Part shown: in pieces, positions 17,353-26,211 of the stretch | Layout of the letters: each line of letters opens with the position of its first letter | Position numbering within the stretch: the stretch's first letter is position 1 | DNA from: Rhodospirillales bacterium | Lineage (GTDB): Bacteria > Pseudomonadota > Alphaproteobacteria > Rhodospirillales > Magnetospirillaceae | Length of the DNA stretch: 64,000 nucleotides | NCBI GenBank assembly: GCA_019455065.1 | Contig: JACFNC010000002.1 | Location: forward strand, 248,001-312,000 | Direction: 5' to 3' | Translations under genes and position numbers: made by a program | The notes under the pieces: generated by a model | Told to the model about the DNA's origin: nothing | The model's input: only the letters and a program-made list of their open reading frames with translations | Databases searched by the model: none

Positions 17353-17739
17353 CTACCCGGCCAGCCGGCGCTCCGCCGATTCGACCAGGAACTTGGACCG
17401 GTTGCCAGGGCCGGCCACCGCGTCGATGCGCCCCAGCAGATTGCGGGGGATCATAACGTTCACGCGCTCGGCCTTCAGCAGGTCCGGATCGAGATCGACC
17501 AGCAGCATCACCGCGTCTCCCCGGTTGGCGTCGCCGACCAGATCGTCAAGAGCCGACGGGGCCGGGATAGCCTGCCCCATTTCCTGCAGGACCGCCACAT
17601 GGCCTGCCAATGCTTCCGCCGCCATGGCCTTGGCCTCCTCCAGCGTACGGCCGGCGGTGACGCAACCGGGCAGATCGGGAAACTCGACCCCGAAATCGCT
17701 CGTCTTATCCTTGCGAAGATAGGCAACGTAGGACGTCAT
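17353..17739 (-). CDS. hicB: HicB-type antitoxin
   Basis: 128 aa from the ATG at 17739. The N-terminal HicB fold shows SDFGVEFPDLPGCVTAGRTL. The C-terminal part (RVNVMIPRNLLGRIDAVAGP) is the DNA-binding ribbon-helix-helix. Full-length HicB neutralises the HicA mRNA interferase and represses its own operon. Here the upstream hicA is only a fragment, so HicB may be a solitary antitoxin. An in-frame extension to 17865 would overlap the hicA remnant and is not used. Confidence 0.88.
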   Translation of the reverse strand: MTSYVAYLRKDKTSDFGVEFPDLPGCVTAGRTLEEAKAMAAEALAGHVAVLQEMGQAIPAPSALDDLVGDANRGDAVMLLVDLDPDLLKAERVNVMIPRNLLGRIDAVAGPGNRSKFLVESAERRLAG

Positions 17740-17746
17740 GGGGCGA

Positions 17747-17851
17747 TCACCTCTGCAACTGGATACCGCTCTGCCGTTCGATGGCCTTTGCCGTACCGAC
17801 AGGAAGGTCGCGTTTGGGATGGGGCACCGTGACCAGTCCCGCCTTGACCAT
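17747..17851 (-). pseudogene. hicA: hicA toxin remnant (N-terminus missing)
   Basis: Only 34 codons, MVKAGLVTVPHPKRDLPVGT and 14 more, matching the C-terminal half of HicA (consensus PGLVTVPHP...DLPxGTxRxIxRQAG). The N-terminal half that carries the dsRBD-like GSHxxF catalytic His is absent: the frame hits TAG at 17873-17875, the stop codon of the xre gene. It lies 7 bp upstream of hicB in normal order. A deletion that fused the xre end to mid-hicA is the simplest explanation. A toxic product is unlikely. Confidence 0.8.
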
Positions 17852-17872
17852 GGAACCTCCATCACCGTGACC

Positions 17873-18205
17873 CTACGGCAGCAGCGCGTCCACGGTCACG
17901 CCCAGGGCGCCGGCCAAGCCCTTGTAGGCGTCCACCGATCCTGGCTTCTTGCCGGTCTCGATTTCGCTGAGATAGGCCTTCGACACGCCGGAGGCGTCGG
18001 CGAGCTGTGCGGCGCTCCAGCCGCGATAGTCGCGCCAGACGCGCACCGGATGCTCGCCCTCGATGACGCGCATGGCGAAATCATGCGGCAGGGTGTGGCC
18101 GGTCCGGGCGGCATAGCCCGCCAGGATATCGTCCAGATCGTCCAGGCGCGCGCGCATGGCCTCGTATTCGGCGCGCGCGATTGTGACGGTATCAGTGGTG
18201 CTCAT
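17873..18205 (-). CDS. Xre-family antitoxin/regulator (HTH)
   Basis: 110 aa. A helix-turn-helix (WSAAQLADASGVSKAYLSEIETGKK truncated to its core SGVSKAYLSEIETGKK) sits at about 65-100 after an N-terminal helical part. It overlaps the RelE-like toxin gene by 14 bp, with the toxin first, an arrangement seen in HigBA-like pairs. It probably binds the toxin and represses the shared promoter upstream of 18467. It is followed directly by the hicA remnant. Confidence 0.85.
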   Translation of the reverse strand: MSTTDTVTIARAEYEAMRARLDDLDDILAGYAARTGHTLPHDFAMRVIEGEHPVRVWRDYRGWSAAQLADASGVSKAYLSEIETGKKPGSVDAYKGLAGALGVTVDALLP

Positions 18206-18467
18206 AGGCTTCCCTCCGGTGACGGACGCGGATCACCGTCATGACCGTGGCAACTTCCGCGTCAAGCGAGAAGATCACCCGATAGTCGCCCACCCGCAGG
18301 CGGTAGAACGACGAGCCGGTCAGGTGCTTCACGTTGTTGCCCAGGGCGGCGGGGGTGTCGGCATACTGGACGATCTTGGCGATGATGCGTCGGCGGGCCG
18401 CCGGCTCGATGGCCTTGAGGTCCTTGATCGCCTTGGTTTCGTAGGTGACCTGCAACGTCTCGCTCAT
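18192..18467 (-). CDS. RelE/ParE-family toxin
   Basis: 91 aa. It has the RelE fold sequence order: KAIKDLKAIEPAARRRI, then HLTGSSFYRLRVGDYRVIFS, ending VIRVRHRREAY. The conserved 'YRLRVGDYRVIF' strand pair and the terminal 'RxRHRREAY' are typical of RelE-type mRNA interferases. The ATG at 18467 (MSETLQ) gives the normal length; an ATG six codons upstream is possible. It is the first gene of the pair with the overlapping xre gene, and is likely autoregulated by it. Confidence 0.87.
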   Translation of the reverse strand: MSETLQVTYETKAIKDLKAIEPAARRRIIAKIVQYADTPAALGNNVKHLTGSSFYRLRVGDYRVIFSLDAEVATVMTVIRVRHRREAYEHH

Positions 18468-18595
18468 TCCCGGCACCCACATATTCGCCGATAGCGAACG
18501 CCCGGGCAAGCGATATTCGCTGGTTCGATTGCGGCCGGCAGGAACTTCTGCTCGATGCCATGGCGGGACCGCGCAAATGAAGTCGTGGCCAGCCC

Positions 18596-19354
18596 CTATG
18601 CGCCGCCCTCGCCCTTCTTCCCGCGCCACGTGACCAGTTCGTGGACGATGCCGTGCAGGGTGCGCACCTCCTGCTCGGTGAGTTCGGCGCGGTCGAACAT
18701 GTTGCGGATGTTGCGCACCATGCTGGGGCGCTTCTCGGCGTTGCGCAAAAAGCCGCAGGCGTCGAGTTCGCGTTCGAGATGGTCGAAGAAGCCGGTCAAA
18801 TGCTCCTTGGTGGCGGGCCGCCCGGCGCCCTTGGTCATCGCCGCCGGGGCGGCCGCCTCGTCGCCCGCCTGGTACCACTCGTAGCCGACAACCAGCACCG
18901 CCTGGGCGAGATTGAGCGACGAGAAGGCCGGATTGAGCGGCACGAACAGCACGGTGTCGGCGAGCGACACGTCGTCATTCTCCAGCCCGGTGCGCTCGGG
19001 CCCGAACAGCACCCCGCAGCGGTCGCCGGCGGCGCCGGCGGCGCGCATGGCGGCCGCGGCCTGACGCGGCGTATGAACGGGTTTGACCATGTAGCGATTG
19101 CGGCCGGTGGTGGCCCAGACGCGCCGCAGGTCGGCGATGGCGGCGGCGGTGCTGTCGAAAACGCGCGCCCCGTGCAGCACGGCGTCCGCCCCCGACGAGG
19201 CGGCGACGGCCTTGTCGTTTAGCCAGTTCGGGCGCGGCGCCACCAGCCGCATGTCGCTGAGACCGGCGTTCAGCATGGCGCGCGCCGCGGTGCCTATGTT
19301 TTCGGACAGCTGCGGCCGCACCAGGACGACGGCCGGACCCGCCGCCGGCTCCAT
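18596..19354 (-). CDS. trmJ: tRNA (cytidine/uridine-32-2'-O)-methyltransferase TrmJ
   Basis: 252 aa SpoU/TrmH-family SPOUT enzyme. Motif 1 is VRPQLSENIGTAARAMLN; the trefoil-knot SAM-binding segments are VLFGPERTGLENDDV and FVPLNPAFSSLNLAQAVLVV. The C-terminal helical tail (KEHLTGFFDHLERELDACGF, NMFDRAELTEQEVRTLHGI) is typical of TrmJ. It 2'-O-methylates position 32 of several tRNAs. Its ATG overlaps the last base of the cimA stop (TGATG), so it is translationally coupled to cimA. Confidence 0.92.
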   Translation of the reverse strand: MEPAAGPAVVLVRPQLSENIGTAARAMLNAGLSDMRLVAPRPNWLNDKAVAASSGADAVLHGARVFDSTAAAIADLRRVWATTGRNRYMVKPVHTPRQAAAAMRAAGAAGDRCGVLFGPERTGLENDDVSLADTVLFVPLNPAFSSLNLAQAVLVVGYEWYQAGDEAAAPAAMTKGAGRPATKEHLTGFFDHLERELDACGFLRNAEKRPSMVRNIRNMFDRAELTEQEVRTLHGIVHELVTWRGKKGEGGA

Positions 19355-20946
19355 CACGCCTCCGCGCCGTCGCGCAGCAGCTTGTAGGTGATGCTGTCGT
19401 TGAGGGCGTTGTAAGAGGCGTCGATGACGTTGGTCGAAACCCCCACCGTCGACCACCGCTCGCCGTGGCCGTCGGCGCTCTCGATCATCACCCGGGTCAC
19501 CGCCCCGGTGCCGTCGCCCGGCGTGAGAATGCGCACCTTGTAGTCGACCAGCTTGAGGTCGACGAGCTGGGGATAGATCGGATTGAGCACCGTGCGCAGG
19601 GCGGCGTCGAGCGCGTTGACCGGGCCGTTGCCCTCGGCCACCGCCATGTGGGTGCGGCCGCTCACCTCGGCCTTGATGGTGGCCTCGGACAGTGTGATCA
19701 GCTCGCCCTTGGCGTTCCAGCGCCGCTCGTCGATGACGCGGAACGAGCGCAGGCGGAAGTACTCCGGCACGTTCTCCAGCGCGCGGCGGGCCAGCAGCTC
19801 GAAGCTGGCCTCGGCACCGTCATAGGCGTAGCCGTTGTATTCACGGTGCTTCACGTCCTCGACCAGCTTGGCGACCTTGGGGTCGGTGGCCTCGACGTCG
19901 AGCCCGATCTCGCGGAAGCGGGCCAGGATATTGGAGCGCCCGGCCTGGTCGGAGACGACGATATGGCGGCGGTTGCCGACCAGTTCCGGCACCACATGCT
20001 CGTAGCAGCGCGGGTCCTTCTCGACCGCCGAGACATGCAGCCCGCCCTTGTGGGCGAAGGCGGACTCGCCGACATAGGGGGCGTTGCGGTCGGGGGCGCG
20101 GTTCAGGCGCTCGTCCAGCATGCGCGAGACGTGCGTGAGCTTGGTGAGGTCGTTGGGCGTGATGCCGGTCTCGAAGCCCATCTTGAGCATGAGGTTGGGG
20201 ATGATCGAGACGAGGTTGGCGTTGCCGCAGCGCTCGCCCAGACCGTTCAAGGTGCCCTGAACCTGGCGCACGCCGGCGCGCACGGCGGCCAGCGAGTTGG
20301 CGACCGCGTTGTCGCTGTCGTTGTGGCAGTGGATGCCGAGATGGTCGCCCGGCACGTGCCGGACGACCTCGTTGACGATCGCCTCGACGTCGTGCGGAAG
20401 CATGCCGCCGTTGGTGTCGCACAGCACCACCCAGCGGGCGCCCGCCTCGTACGCCGCCTTCAGGCATTGCTGCGCATATCCGGGGTTGGCGCGGTAGCCG
20501 TCGAAGAAATGCTCGGCATCGAACATCACCTCGGCCGCGCGGTCGCGGGCATAGGCCACGCTGTCGGCGATCATGCGCAGGTTCTCTTCCAGGTCGATCC
20601 CGAGCGCCACCTCGACCTGGAAATCCCAGGTCTTGCCGACCATGGTGACCGCCTTCGCCGGCGTCGACAGCAGCGCCGACAGGCCGGGATCGTTGGCCGC
20701 GCTGCGCCCGCTGCGCCGCGTCATGCCGAAGGCCGCCAGACGGGCGCGCGACAGGTGCGGAGGTTCGGCGAAGAAGGCATCGTCGGTGGGATTGGCGCCC
20801 GGCCAGCCGCCCTCGATGTAGTCGATGCCCAGCCGGTCGAGTTCCTTGGCGATGGCGGTCTTGTCGGCGGCGCTGAAATCCACGCCTTGCGTCTGCGCCC
20901 CGTCGCGCAGGGTGCTGTCATAGAGGTAGACCCGCTTGTCACTCAT
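19354..20946 (-). CDS. cimA: (R)-citramalate synthase
   Basis: 530 aa, matching the long alpha-IPMS-like citramalate synthases. The HMG-CoA-lyase-like barrel begins VYLYDSTLRDGAQTQGVDFS and includes GIHCHNDSDNAVANSLAA and the GLGERCGNA motif. The C-terminal LeuA-type regulatory domain starts near residue 400. It condenses pyruvate and acetyl-CoA to citramalate, a threonine-independent entry to isoleucine. ATG 20946 (MSDKR) is preferred over the one 12 codons upstream. No other isoleucine genes are adjacent. Confidence 0.92.
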   Translation of the reverse strand: MSDKRVYLYDSTLRDGAQTQGVDFSAADKTAIAKELDRLGIDYIEGGWPGANPTDDAFFAEPPHLSRARLAAFGMTRRSGRSAANDPGLSALLSTPAKAVTMVGKTWDFQVEVALGIDLEENLRMIADSVAYARDRAAEVMFDAEHFFDGYRANPGYAQQCLKAAYEAGARWVVLCDTNGGMLPHDVEAIVNEVVRHVPGDHLGIHCHNDSDNAVANSLAAVRAGVRQVQGTLNGLGERCGNANLVSIIPNLMLKMGFETGITPNDLTKLTHVSRMLDERLNRAPDRNAPYVGESAFAHKGGLHVSAVEKDPRCYEHVVPELVGNRRHIVVSDQAGRSNILARFREIGLDVEATDPKVAKLVEDVKHREYNGYAYDGAEASFELLARRALENVPEYFRLRSFRVIDERRWNAKGELITLSEATIKAEVSGRTHMAVAEGNGPVNALDAALRTVLNPIYPQLVDLKLVDYKVRILTPGDGTGAVTRVMIESADGHGERWSTVGVSTNVIDASYNALNDSITYKLLRDGAEA

Positions 20947-21031
20947 CGCCGTGCTTCGACCCTTCGGACCGCAAAGGGGCAAACATGCCCCAGTCGGCAG
21001 GCCGGCTCAAGACGGAAGACGGCCGGCCGCA

Positions 21032-21430
21032 TCAAGAGAGGTACTTCTTGTACCCCATATCGTGCTTGAGAATGTGATCCACCAGCCACCGCCTCAGGAA
21101 TTCGATCACCTCGTCGAGATTCAAGAGATCCGGCTCGCGCTCGAACAGGTCGACGATTTCGCCCACGACTTTCTCCAACTCGCGGTGCATCGCGACGTGC
21201 TTGGCAACGTGAGGATAGTCGGTTTGCGAAAACAACGCCTCCTCGCGCGCGAAATGCTGGTCGACATAGCGTACCAACTGGATAAGCGCCTGCTTGATCT
21301 TGCCGTTGGTGATGCCGGGCGCGCGGCGAATCTCAAAAATCTGGTTGGTAATGGTGACCAGCATTTGGTGGTCATAGTCGATGACCGGATTGCCGGTTTC
21401 CCAGTCGCCGCTCCACTGGATCAGTGCCAT
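21032..21430 (-). CDS. Bacteriohemerythrin
   Basis: 132 aa, single-domain. All diiron ligands are recognisable: H21 (IDYDHQ), H59 and E63 (DQHFAREE), H78 and H82 (HVAKHVAMH), H119 and D124 (DHILKHD). It binds O2 reversibly and may deliver oxygen or act as a sensor in microaerobic cells. It stands alone between cimA and the T2SSE-like gene. A second, ligand-poor hemerythrin-like gene lies at 33660. Confidence 0.93.
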   Translation of the reverse strand: MALIQWSGDWETGNPVIDYDHQMLVTITNQIFEIRRAPGITNGKIKQALIQLVRYVDQHFAREEALFSQTDYPHVAKHVAMHRELEKVVGEIVDLFEREPDLLNLDEVIEFLRRWLVDHILKHDMGYKKYLS

Positions 21431-21593
21431 TACTTCCCCCGCCTGTCTGCCCCCGTCAAACTACCATCCGGACCGCCGACAACCTTGATCCATGTCAAAT
21501 AAGCGTCCTGTCCGCCCTTGCTTGCGCCAGCGCAACGTTCGGCTCGCATTTCCGATTAAGCTGACGCGCCTTCGCCAGCAGGAGAGATTGCCC

Positions 21594-21995
21594 GTGACGA
21601 TGACCGCCACTACGACTTCGGCCCATGATGCCGTTCTCGAAACCCTGAACGTCGCCGCCCGCAGCCATGCCCACGACCTGCAGATCCGGCTCGCCGGTGA
21701 CCAGGCGATCATGGCCGTCACCGTTGACGGACAGCTGCATGAAATCGGGAGCCTCGCGGCCGACGATTGCGAAACCCTGCTGTCGGCCGCCTACGCCCTT
21801 TGCGACGGCGACGGCCAGTTCCAGTACGGCACCTACCAGTCCGCCAAGATGACCGGCGAAAAGGCGCCGCTGCCGCCCGACATCTCTGTGATCCACCTGC
21901 AGTTCAGTCCGCGCAAGGACGGCGCCCGCCACCTCGTCGCGCGCTTCACCCGCTCGGGCGACACCTGCTGCGGCACCTGCGGGGGCTCGGCCTGA
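21594..21995 (+). CDS. Orphan secretion/pilus ATPase N-terminal-domain-like protein with Cys-rich tail
   Basis: 133 aa from a GTG at 21594 (AGGAGAG lies 8 bp upstream); the ATG two codons on is the alternative. The sequence AARSHAHDLQIRLAG, VTVDGQLHEIGSL, YQSAKMTG and ISVIHLQFSPRKDG resembles the N-terminal region of GspE/PilB/DotB-type ATPases ('SDIHIR... RVDGxL... QSARIxG... LQFxP'). The ATPase core is absent. It ends GDTCCGTCGGSA, with three clustered Cys. Function unknown; it might be a regulator or a relic. Convergent with the diguanylate cyclase. Confidence 0.6.
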   Translation: MTMTATTTSAHDAVLETLNVAARSHAHDLQIRLAGDQAIMAVTVDGQLHEIGSLAADDCETLLSAAYALCDGDGQFQYGTYQSAKMTGEKAPLPPDISVIHLQFSPRKDGARHLVARFTRSGDTCCGTCGGSA

Positions 21996-22002
21996 CGGCG
22001 GC

Positions 22003-22944
22003 TCACCCCGCCGGCGCCCCCTCCGCCGCGATCTTGCGCGACGGAGCGTCGGCGATGGCCACCGCCCCCTTTGTCGAGTGCTTGACCCGGTACATGGCGT
22101 CGTCGGCCGCCTTCATCAGGGCATCAAGGCTGGTGCCGTTGGCGGGATAAAGGGCGATTCCGACGCTGGCCCCGATGCGGACCTCGCGCCCGGCAACCGT
22201 CATCGGGCTGCCCGCGCCCTCGACGATGCGCCGGGCGATCTTCAGCGCCATGGGCCGCGTGATCTTTTCGCAAAGCACGACGAACTCGTCGCCGCCGATG
22301 CGGGCCACCTTGTCGGTGCCGCGGACGCATTGCAGGAAGGTGCGGGCCATCTCCTGAAGCACATGATCGCCGGCACCGTGTCCCAGGGTGTCGTTGACCC
22401 CCTTGAAGCCGTCGAGGTCGACGAACAGGATGGCGAACTGCCCGCCATTGCGGTTGGCGCGCGACGCCGCCTCGATGAACAGATCCTTGAACAAGCGCAG
22501 CGTGGGCAAGCCGGTAAGCGCGTCATGGTTGGCGAGCTTGCGGATCTCCTCCTCCGCCTCTTTCAAGGCGCTGATGTCGACGAAGGCGAAGAGCAAGAGG
22601 TCCTCGCCCTCGATGGGAATGTCGGCCAGCGACACCAGGCCCCAGACGTGGCGGCCGTCGGGCCGCCGCAGGCGCAATTCGAAGTTGCGCACCACGCCTT
22701 CGGCCACGAAACTGAGCATCAGCCGCTCGCGGTCGGACGGGTCGACGAAAAGCTCACGCCAGGTGTCGCCCAGCACGCCCGCCCCCTCCATGCCCAGCAC
22801 TTCCTTGAAGAAGCGGTTGACGAACAGCACCCCGCCATCCTCGACGCGCACGACGAGGATGCCCGCCGGCACGGTGTCGTTGAACACCCGCAGCCGCTCG
22901 TCGCCGAGCACCAGCCTTTCGAACGACGTCGTGTCGATCGCCAT
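22003..22944 (-). CDS. PAS-domain diguanylate cyclase
   Basis: 313 aa. PAS domain at about 20-130 (VPAGILVVRVEDGGVLFVNR), then a GGDEF domain from about 138 with the intact active site GGDEF at 217-221 and the inhibitory I-site R208-G-T-D211. It should make c-di-GMP from two GTP and be product-inhibited. No membrane segment, so it is cytoplasmic. ATG 22944 (MAIDTTS) is chosen because AGGGAGGGG precedes it; an in-frame extension to 23004 exists. The PAS ligand is unknown. Confidence 0.92.
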   Translation of the reverse strand: MAIDTTSFERLVLGDERLRVFNDTVPAGILVVRVEDGGVLFVNRFFKEVLGMEGAGVLGDTWRELFVDPSDRERLMLSFVAEGVVRNFELRLRRPDGRHVWGLVSLADIPIEGEDLLLFAFVDISALKEAEEEIRKLANHDALTGLPTLRLFKDLFIEAASRANRNGGQFAILFVDLDGFKGVNDTLGHGAGDHVLQEMARTFLQCVRGTDKVARIGGDEFVVLCEKITRPMALKIARRIVEGAGSPMTVAGREVRIGASVGIALYPANGTSLDALMKAADDAMYRVKHSTKGAVAIADAPSRKIAAEGAPAG

Positions 22945-23035
22945 CGCGGCCCCTCCCTGGCGTTTTACCCGATGATAGCGCAGTCCGCGGCCGGGCGCAT
23001 CCATTAGAGGCGGTTAATTAAACCCTGGGGCGATC

Positions 23036-24415
23036 CTACGCCCGCTTCCAGGTCGTCCCCGCCGCCGAGTCCTCGAGCACCACGCCCTGGTCGGCCAGTT
23101 CCTTGCGGATGCGGTCGGCCGCGGCGAAGTCGCGGGCCTTGCGGGCGGCGGCGCGTTGGGCGATGAGTTCGGCGATGCGGTCCTCGTCGAGGCCGGCGGC
23201 GCCGGCCGGCTGCCACTTGAACCAGGTTTCGGGGTCCTGTTGCAACAGGCCAAGCACGGCGCCGCTGGCCAGCAGCGCGCCCTTGGCGCGGGCGCGCTCG
23301 AGTACCGTATCGGCCTTGTTCAACGCCGTCGCCAGTTCGTGCAGATGGGCAACCGCGAGCGGCGTGTTGAGGTCGTCCTCGAGCGCCGCCATCACGTCCA
23401 GCGGCACATCGCGCGCCACCGCCTCGACGTCGGCGGCGTTGCGCAGCGCCGTGTACAGGCGGTCCATGGTGGTGCGCGCCTGGCGCAGCCCCTCGGCCGT
23501 CCAGTCAAGCGGCTGATGATAGTGGGTCGACAGCATGCACAGCCGGATGGCCTCGCCCGGCGCCTGCGCGATCAGGTCGTGGACGGTGATGAAGTTGCCG
23601 AGCGACTTCGACATCTTCTCGCCCTCGACCATGAGATAGCCGTTGTGCACCCAGTAACGGGCGAAGGGCGCGCCGCCGTGGGCGCAGGTGCTCTGCGCGA
23701 TCTCGTTCTCGTGATGCGGAAAGATGAGGTCCTGGCCGCCGCCGTGGATGTCGAAGGTGACGCCGAGATACTGGCGGCTCATCGCCGAGCATTCGATATG
23801 CCAGCCCGGCCGGCCGCGGCCCCAGGGGCTGTCCCAGCCAGGCAGGTCATCGCTCGACGGCTTCCACAGCACGAAGTCGGCCGGGTTCTTCTTGTAGGGC
23901 GCGACCTCGACGCGGGCGCCGGCGATCATCTCGTCCTGGCTGCGCCGCGACAGCCTGCCGTAGTCGGGCATCGAGGGCACGCTGAACAGCACGTGGCCGT
24001 CGGCCGCGTAGGCGCAGTCGGCCGCGATCAGTTTCTCGATCATCGCGATCATCTGCGGGATGTGCGCGGTGGCGCGCGGCTCGACGTCGGGCGGCAGGGC
24101 GTTGAGATGGGCGATGTCGTCGTGGAACATCCCGGTCGTGCGCTCGGTAAGCGCCGCGATCGGCTCGCCATTCTCCTTGGCCCGCGCGTTGATCTTGTCG
24201 TCGACGTCGGTGATGTTGCGCACGTAGGTCACGCGCGGATAGAGGCGTTGGAGCAGGCGGTACAGCACGTCGAAGACGATGACCGGCCGGGCGTTGCCGA
24301 TATGGGCGCGGTCGTAGACGGTGGGGCCGCACACATACATGCGCACATGGTCGGGATCGACGGGAACGAACTCCTCCTTCGCGCGCGTCAGTGTGTTGTG
24401 GATGACCAGCGGCAC
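23036..24415 (-). CDS. cysS: Cysteinyl-tRNA synthetase
   Basis: 459 aa from GTG 24415, with GAGGAG 8 bp upstream. No ATG starts the conserved N-terminus ([18 protein letters not shown]), so the GTG is favoured. Class I synthetase signatures: zinc and substrate part [13 protein letters not shown]-type [27 protein letters not shown], and KMSKSLGNF. The C-terminal DALR-like helical domain ends near the stop. It charges tRNA-Cys. It follows the VOC gene by 14 bp, in an apparent nadE-gltX-VOC-cysS operon. Confidence 0.95.
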   Translation of the reverse strand: MPLVIHNTLTRAKEEFVPVDPDHVRMYVCGPTVYDRAHIGNARPVIVFDVLYRLLQRLYPRVTYVRNITDVDDKINARAKENGEPIAALTERTTGMFHDDIAHLNALPPDVEPRATAHIPQMIAMIEKLIAADCAYAADGHVLFSVPSMPDYGRLSRRSQDEMIAGARVEVAPYKKNPADFVLWKPSSDDLPGWDSPWGRGRPGWHIECSAMSRQYLGVTFDIHGGGQDLIFPHHENEIAQSTCAHGGAPFARYWVHNGYLMVEGEKMSKSLGNFITVHDLIAQAPGEAIRLCMLSTHYHQPLDWTAEGLRQARTTMDRLYTALRNAADVEAVARDVPLDVMAALEDDLNTPLAVAHLHELATALNKADTVLERARAKGALLASGAVLGLLQQDPETWFKWQPAGAAGLDEDRIAELIAQRAAARKARDFAAADRIRKELADQGVVLEDSAAGTTWKRA

Positions 24416-24429
24416 GGCCAAGCTCCTCG

Positions 24430-24852
24430 TCAGGTCGGCAGGTTCAGGTTGCCCTGGGGGTCCAGCGCGAACATAGGCACCCAGGCCAGTTCCCAGGGGT
24501 GGCCGTCGGGGTCGGCGACATAGCCGACATAGCCGCCCCACGGCATCTCCCTGGGGGCCTGCAGCAGCGTCGCCCCGGCGGCAAGCGTCTCGGCGACGGC
24601 GGCATCCACCGCCTCGCGGCTGCGCAGATTGACGGCCAAGGTCACGCCGCCCGGGCGCGGCGGCGCGACAAGCCCGAGATCGGCGGACAGCGCCGCCTGC
24701 CCGTACAGCGCGAGGCCCATGCCGTTGAGTTGGAAGAACGCCACCTCGGGGACGCTGGCGCCCGACGCCCGCCAGCCCAGCGCCTCGTAGAAACGGCGGG
24801 AACGGGCCACGTCGACAACGCCCAGGGTCACCAAGCTCAGTCGTTGATCCAT
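24430..24852 (-). CDS. VOC (glyoxalase/bleomycin-resistance superfamily) protein
   Basis: 140 aa, one VOC module pair. It begins [20 protein letters not shown] and ends [19 protein letters not shown], the family's second half with the metal-ligand Glu. The specific reaction is unknown. It is embedded between gltX and cysS with short gaps, and the cysS ribosome-binding site lies right after its stop. Confidence 0.88.
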   Translation of the reverse strand: MDQRLSLVTLGVVDVARSRRFYEALGWRASGASVPEVAFFQLNGMGLALYGQAALSADLGLVAPPRPGGVTLAVNLRSREAVDAAVAETLAAGATLLQAPREMPWGGYVGYVADPDGHPWELAWVPMFALDPQGNLNLPT

Positions 24853-24867
24853 GCGTCGTTCCTCCCG

Positions 24868-26211
24868 CTAGGCGGTCGCCCCGGTCAGCCTAGCCGACGC
24901 CCGCCGGCGGCCGATGAGCGGTAGCAGAAGTTTCAGCTCCGGTCCATGCTCGCGGGCGGTGAGCGCGAGGCGCAGCGGATGGAACAAATCCTTGCCCTTG
25001 CGGCCGGTGGCCGCCTTCACGGCGCCGGTCCACACCGCCCAGGTGCCTTCGTCCCACGGCTCCGGCGGCAGCAGCGCCGCCGCCTCGGCGAGGAACCCGG
25101 CATCCTCGATCACCGGGCGCATGGGCGTCGCGCACACCCGCCACCAATCGGCGGCCTCGGCGAGGCGACCGAGGTTGCCCCGCACCGCCTCCCAGAAGCG
25201 CGGCGCGTCCTCGCCCTCGATCCCCAGGGCGGCGAGGCGCGGCGCCGCCTCGTCGAAGGGCAGCGCGTGCAGAAGGCGGGCGTTGAGATGTTCGAGCTCG
25301 GCCGGATCGAACTTCGGGGTGGCGCGCCCCAATTTGCCCAGGTCGAATTCGTCGACGAGCTGGTCGAGCGACGTGCGCACATCGATGGCGTCGGAGGTGC
25401 CCAGTTTCGCCAGCAGGCTGTCGAGGGCCAGCGGCTCGATGCCCTGCGCCCGCAAGTCCCGAAGGCTTAGGCTGCCCAGGCGCTTCGACAGCCCCTGGCC
25501 GCCGGCGTCGGTGAGCAGCGGCAGGTGCGCGAACACCGGCGGTTCGGCTCCCAGCGCCCGGAACAACTGGATTTGCGCCGCCGTGTTGGTGACGTGGTCC
25601 TCGCCACGGATGACGTGGCTGATCTTGAGTTCGATATCGTCGACCACCGAGGGCAGGGTGTAGAGCGGCGTGCCGTCGCCGCGAATGAGCACCGGATCGC
25701 TGAGATGGGAGCCGTGATAATGGCAGGTGCCGCGCACCGCATCCTCCCAGCGCACGTCCTCGTGATCGAGAAGAAAGCGCCAATGGGGCCGCCGGCCCTC
25801 GGCCTCGAGCTTGCGCCGATCGGCGGCGGTCAGCCGGAGGGCGGCGCGGTCGTAGACGGGCGGCAGCCCGCGCCCGAGCTGACGCTTGCGCTTGGCCTCC
25901 AGTTCCTCCGGCGTCTCGTAGCAGGGATACAGCCGTTCCGCGGCGCGCAGCCGCTCGGCGGCCTCGGCGTAGCGCTCCAGGCGCTGCGACTGGTGGACGC
26001 GGCGGTCCCATTCCAACCCCAGCCAGCGAAGGTCCTCGCGGATCGCGTCGACGTACTCGCCGCGCGACCGCTCGGCGTCGGTGTCGTCGATGCGCAGGAT
26101 GAAATAGCCGCCGTGATGCTTCGCGAACAGCCAGTTGACGATGGCGACCCGGGCGTTGCCGACGTGCAGGAGGCCGGTGGGGCTGGGCGCGAACCGGACG
26201 GCGACGGTCAT
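24868..26211 (-). CDS. gltX: Glutamyl-tRNA synthetase
   Basis: 447 aa class I synthetase. The HIGH-type motif is in [16 protein letters not shown]. The second signature is [10 protein letters not shown] (LSKR type, with Gly for the usual first Lys). Catalytic-domain segments [12 protein letters not shown] and [16 protein letters not shown] are intact. The anticodon-binding domain is helical. The size and the LSKR form fit one of the two GluRS types found in alphaproteobacteria, so another copy may exist elsewhere. Its ATG overlaps the nadE stop (ATGA), indicating coupling. Confidence 0.93.
   Translation of the reverse strand: MTVAVRFAPSPTGLLHVGNARVAIVNWLFAKHHGGYFILRIDDTDAERSRGEYVDAIREDLRWLGLEWDRRVHQSQRLERYAEAAERLRAAERLYPCYETPEELEAKRKRQLGRGLPPVYDRAALRLTAADRRKLEAEGRRPHWRFLLDHEDVRWEDAVRGTCHYHGSHLSDPVLIRGDGTPLYTLPSVVDDIELKISHVIRGEDHVTNTAAQIQLFRALGAEPPVFAHLPLLTDAGGQGLSKRLGSLSLRDLRAQGIEPLALDSLLAKLGTSDAIDVRTSLDQLVDEFDLGKLGRATPKFDPAELEHLNARLLHALPFDEAAPRLAALGIEGEDAPRFWEAVRGNLGRLAEAADWWRVCATPMRPVIEDAGFLAEAAALLPPEPWDEGTWAVWTGAVKAATGRKGKDLFHPLRLALTAREHGPELKLLLPLIGRRRASARLTGATA

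Noticed and set aside
19465-21069. 534-aa plus-strand frame antisense to cimA
   Set aside because: High-GC shadow. The minus strand carries all citramalate synthase motifs.
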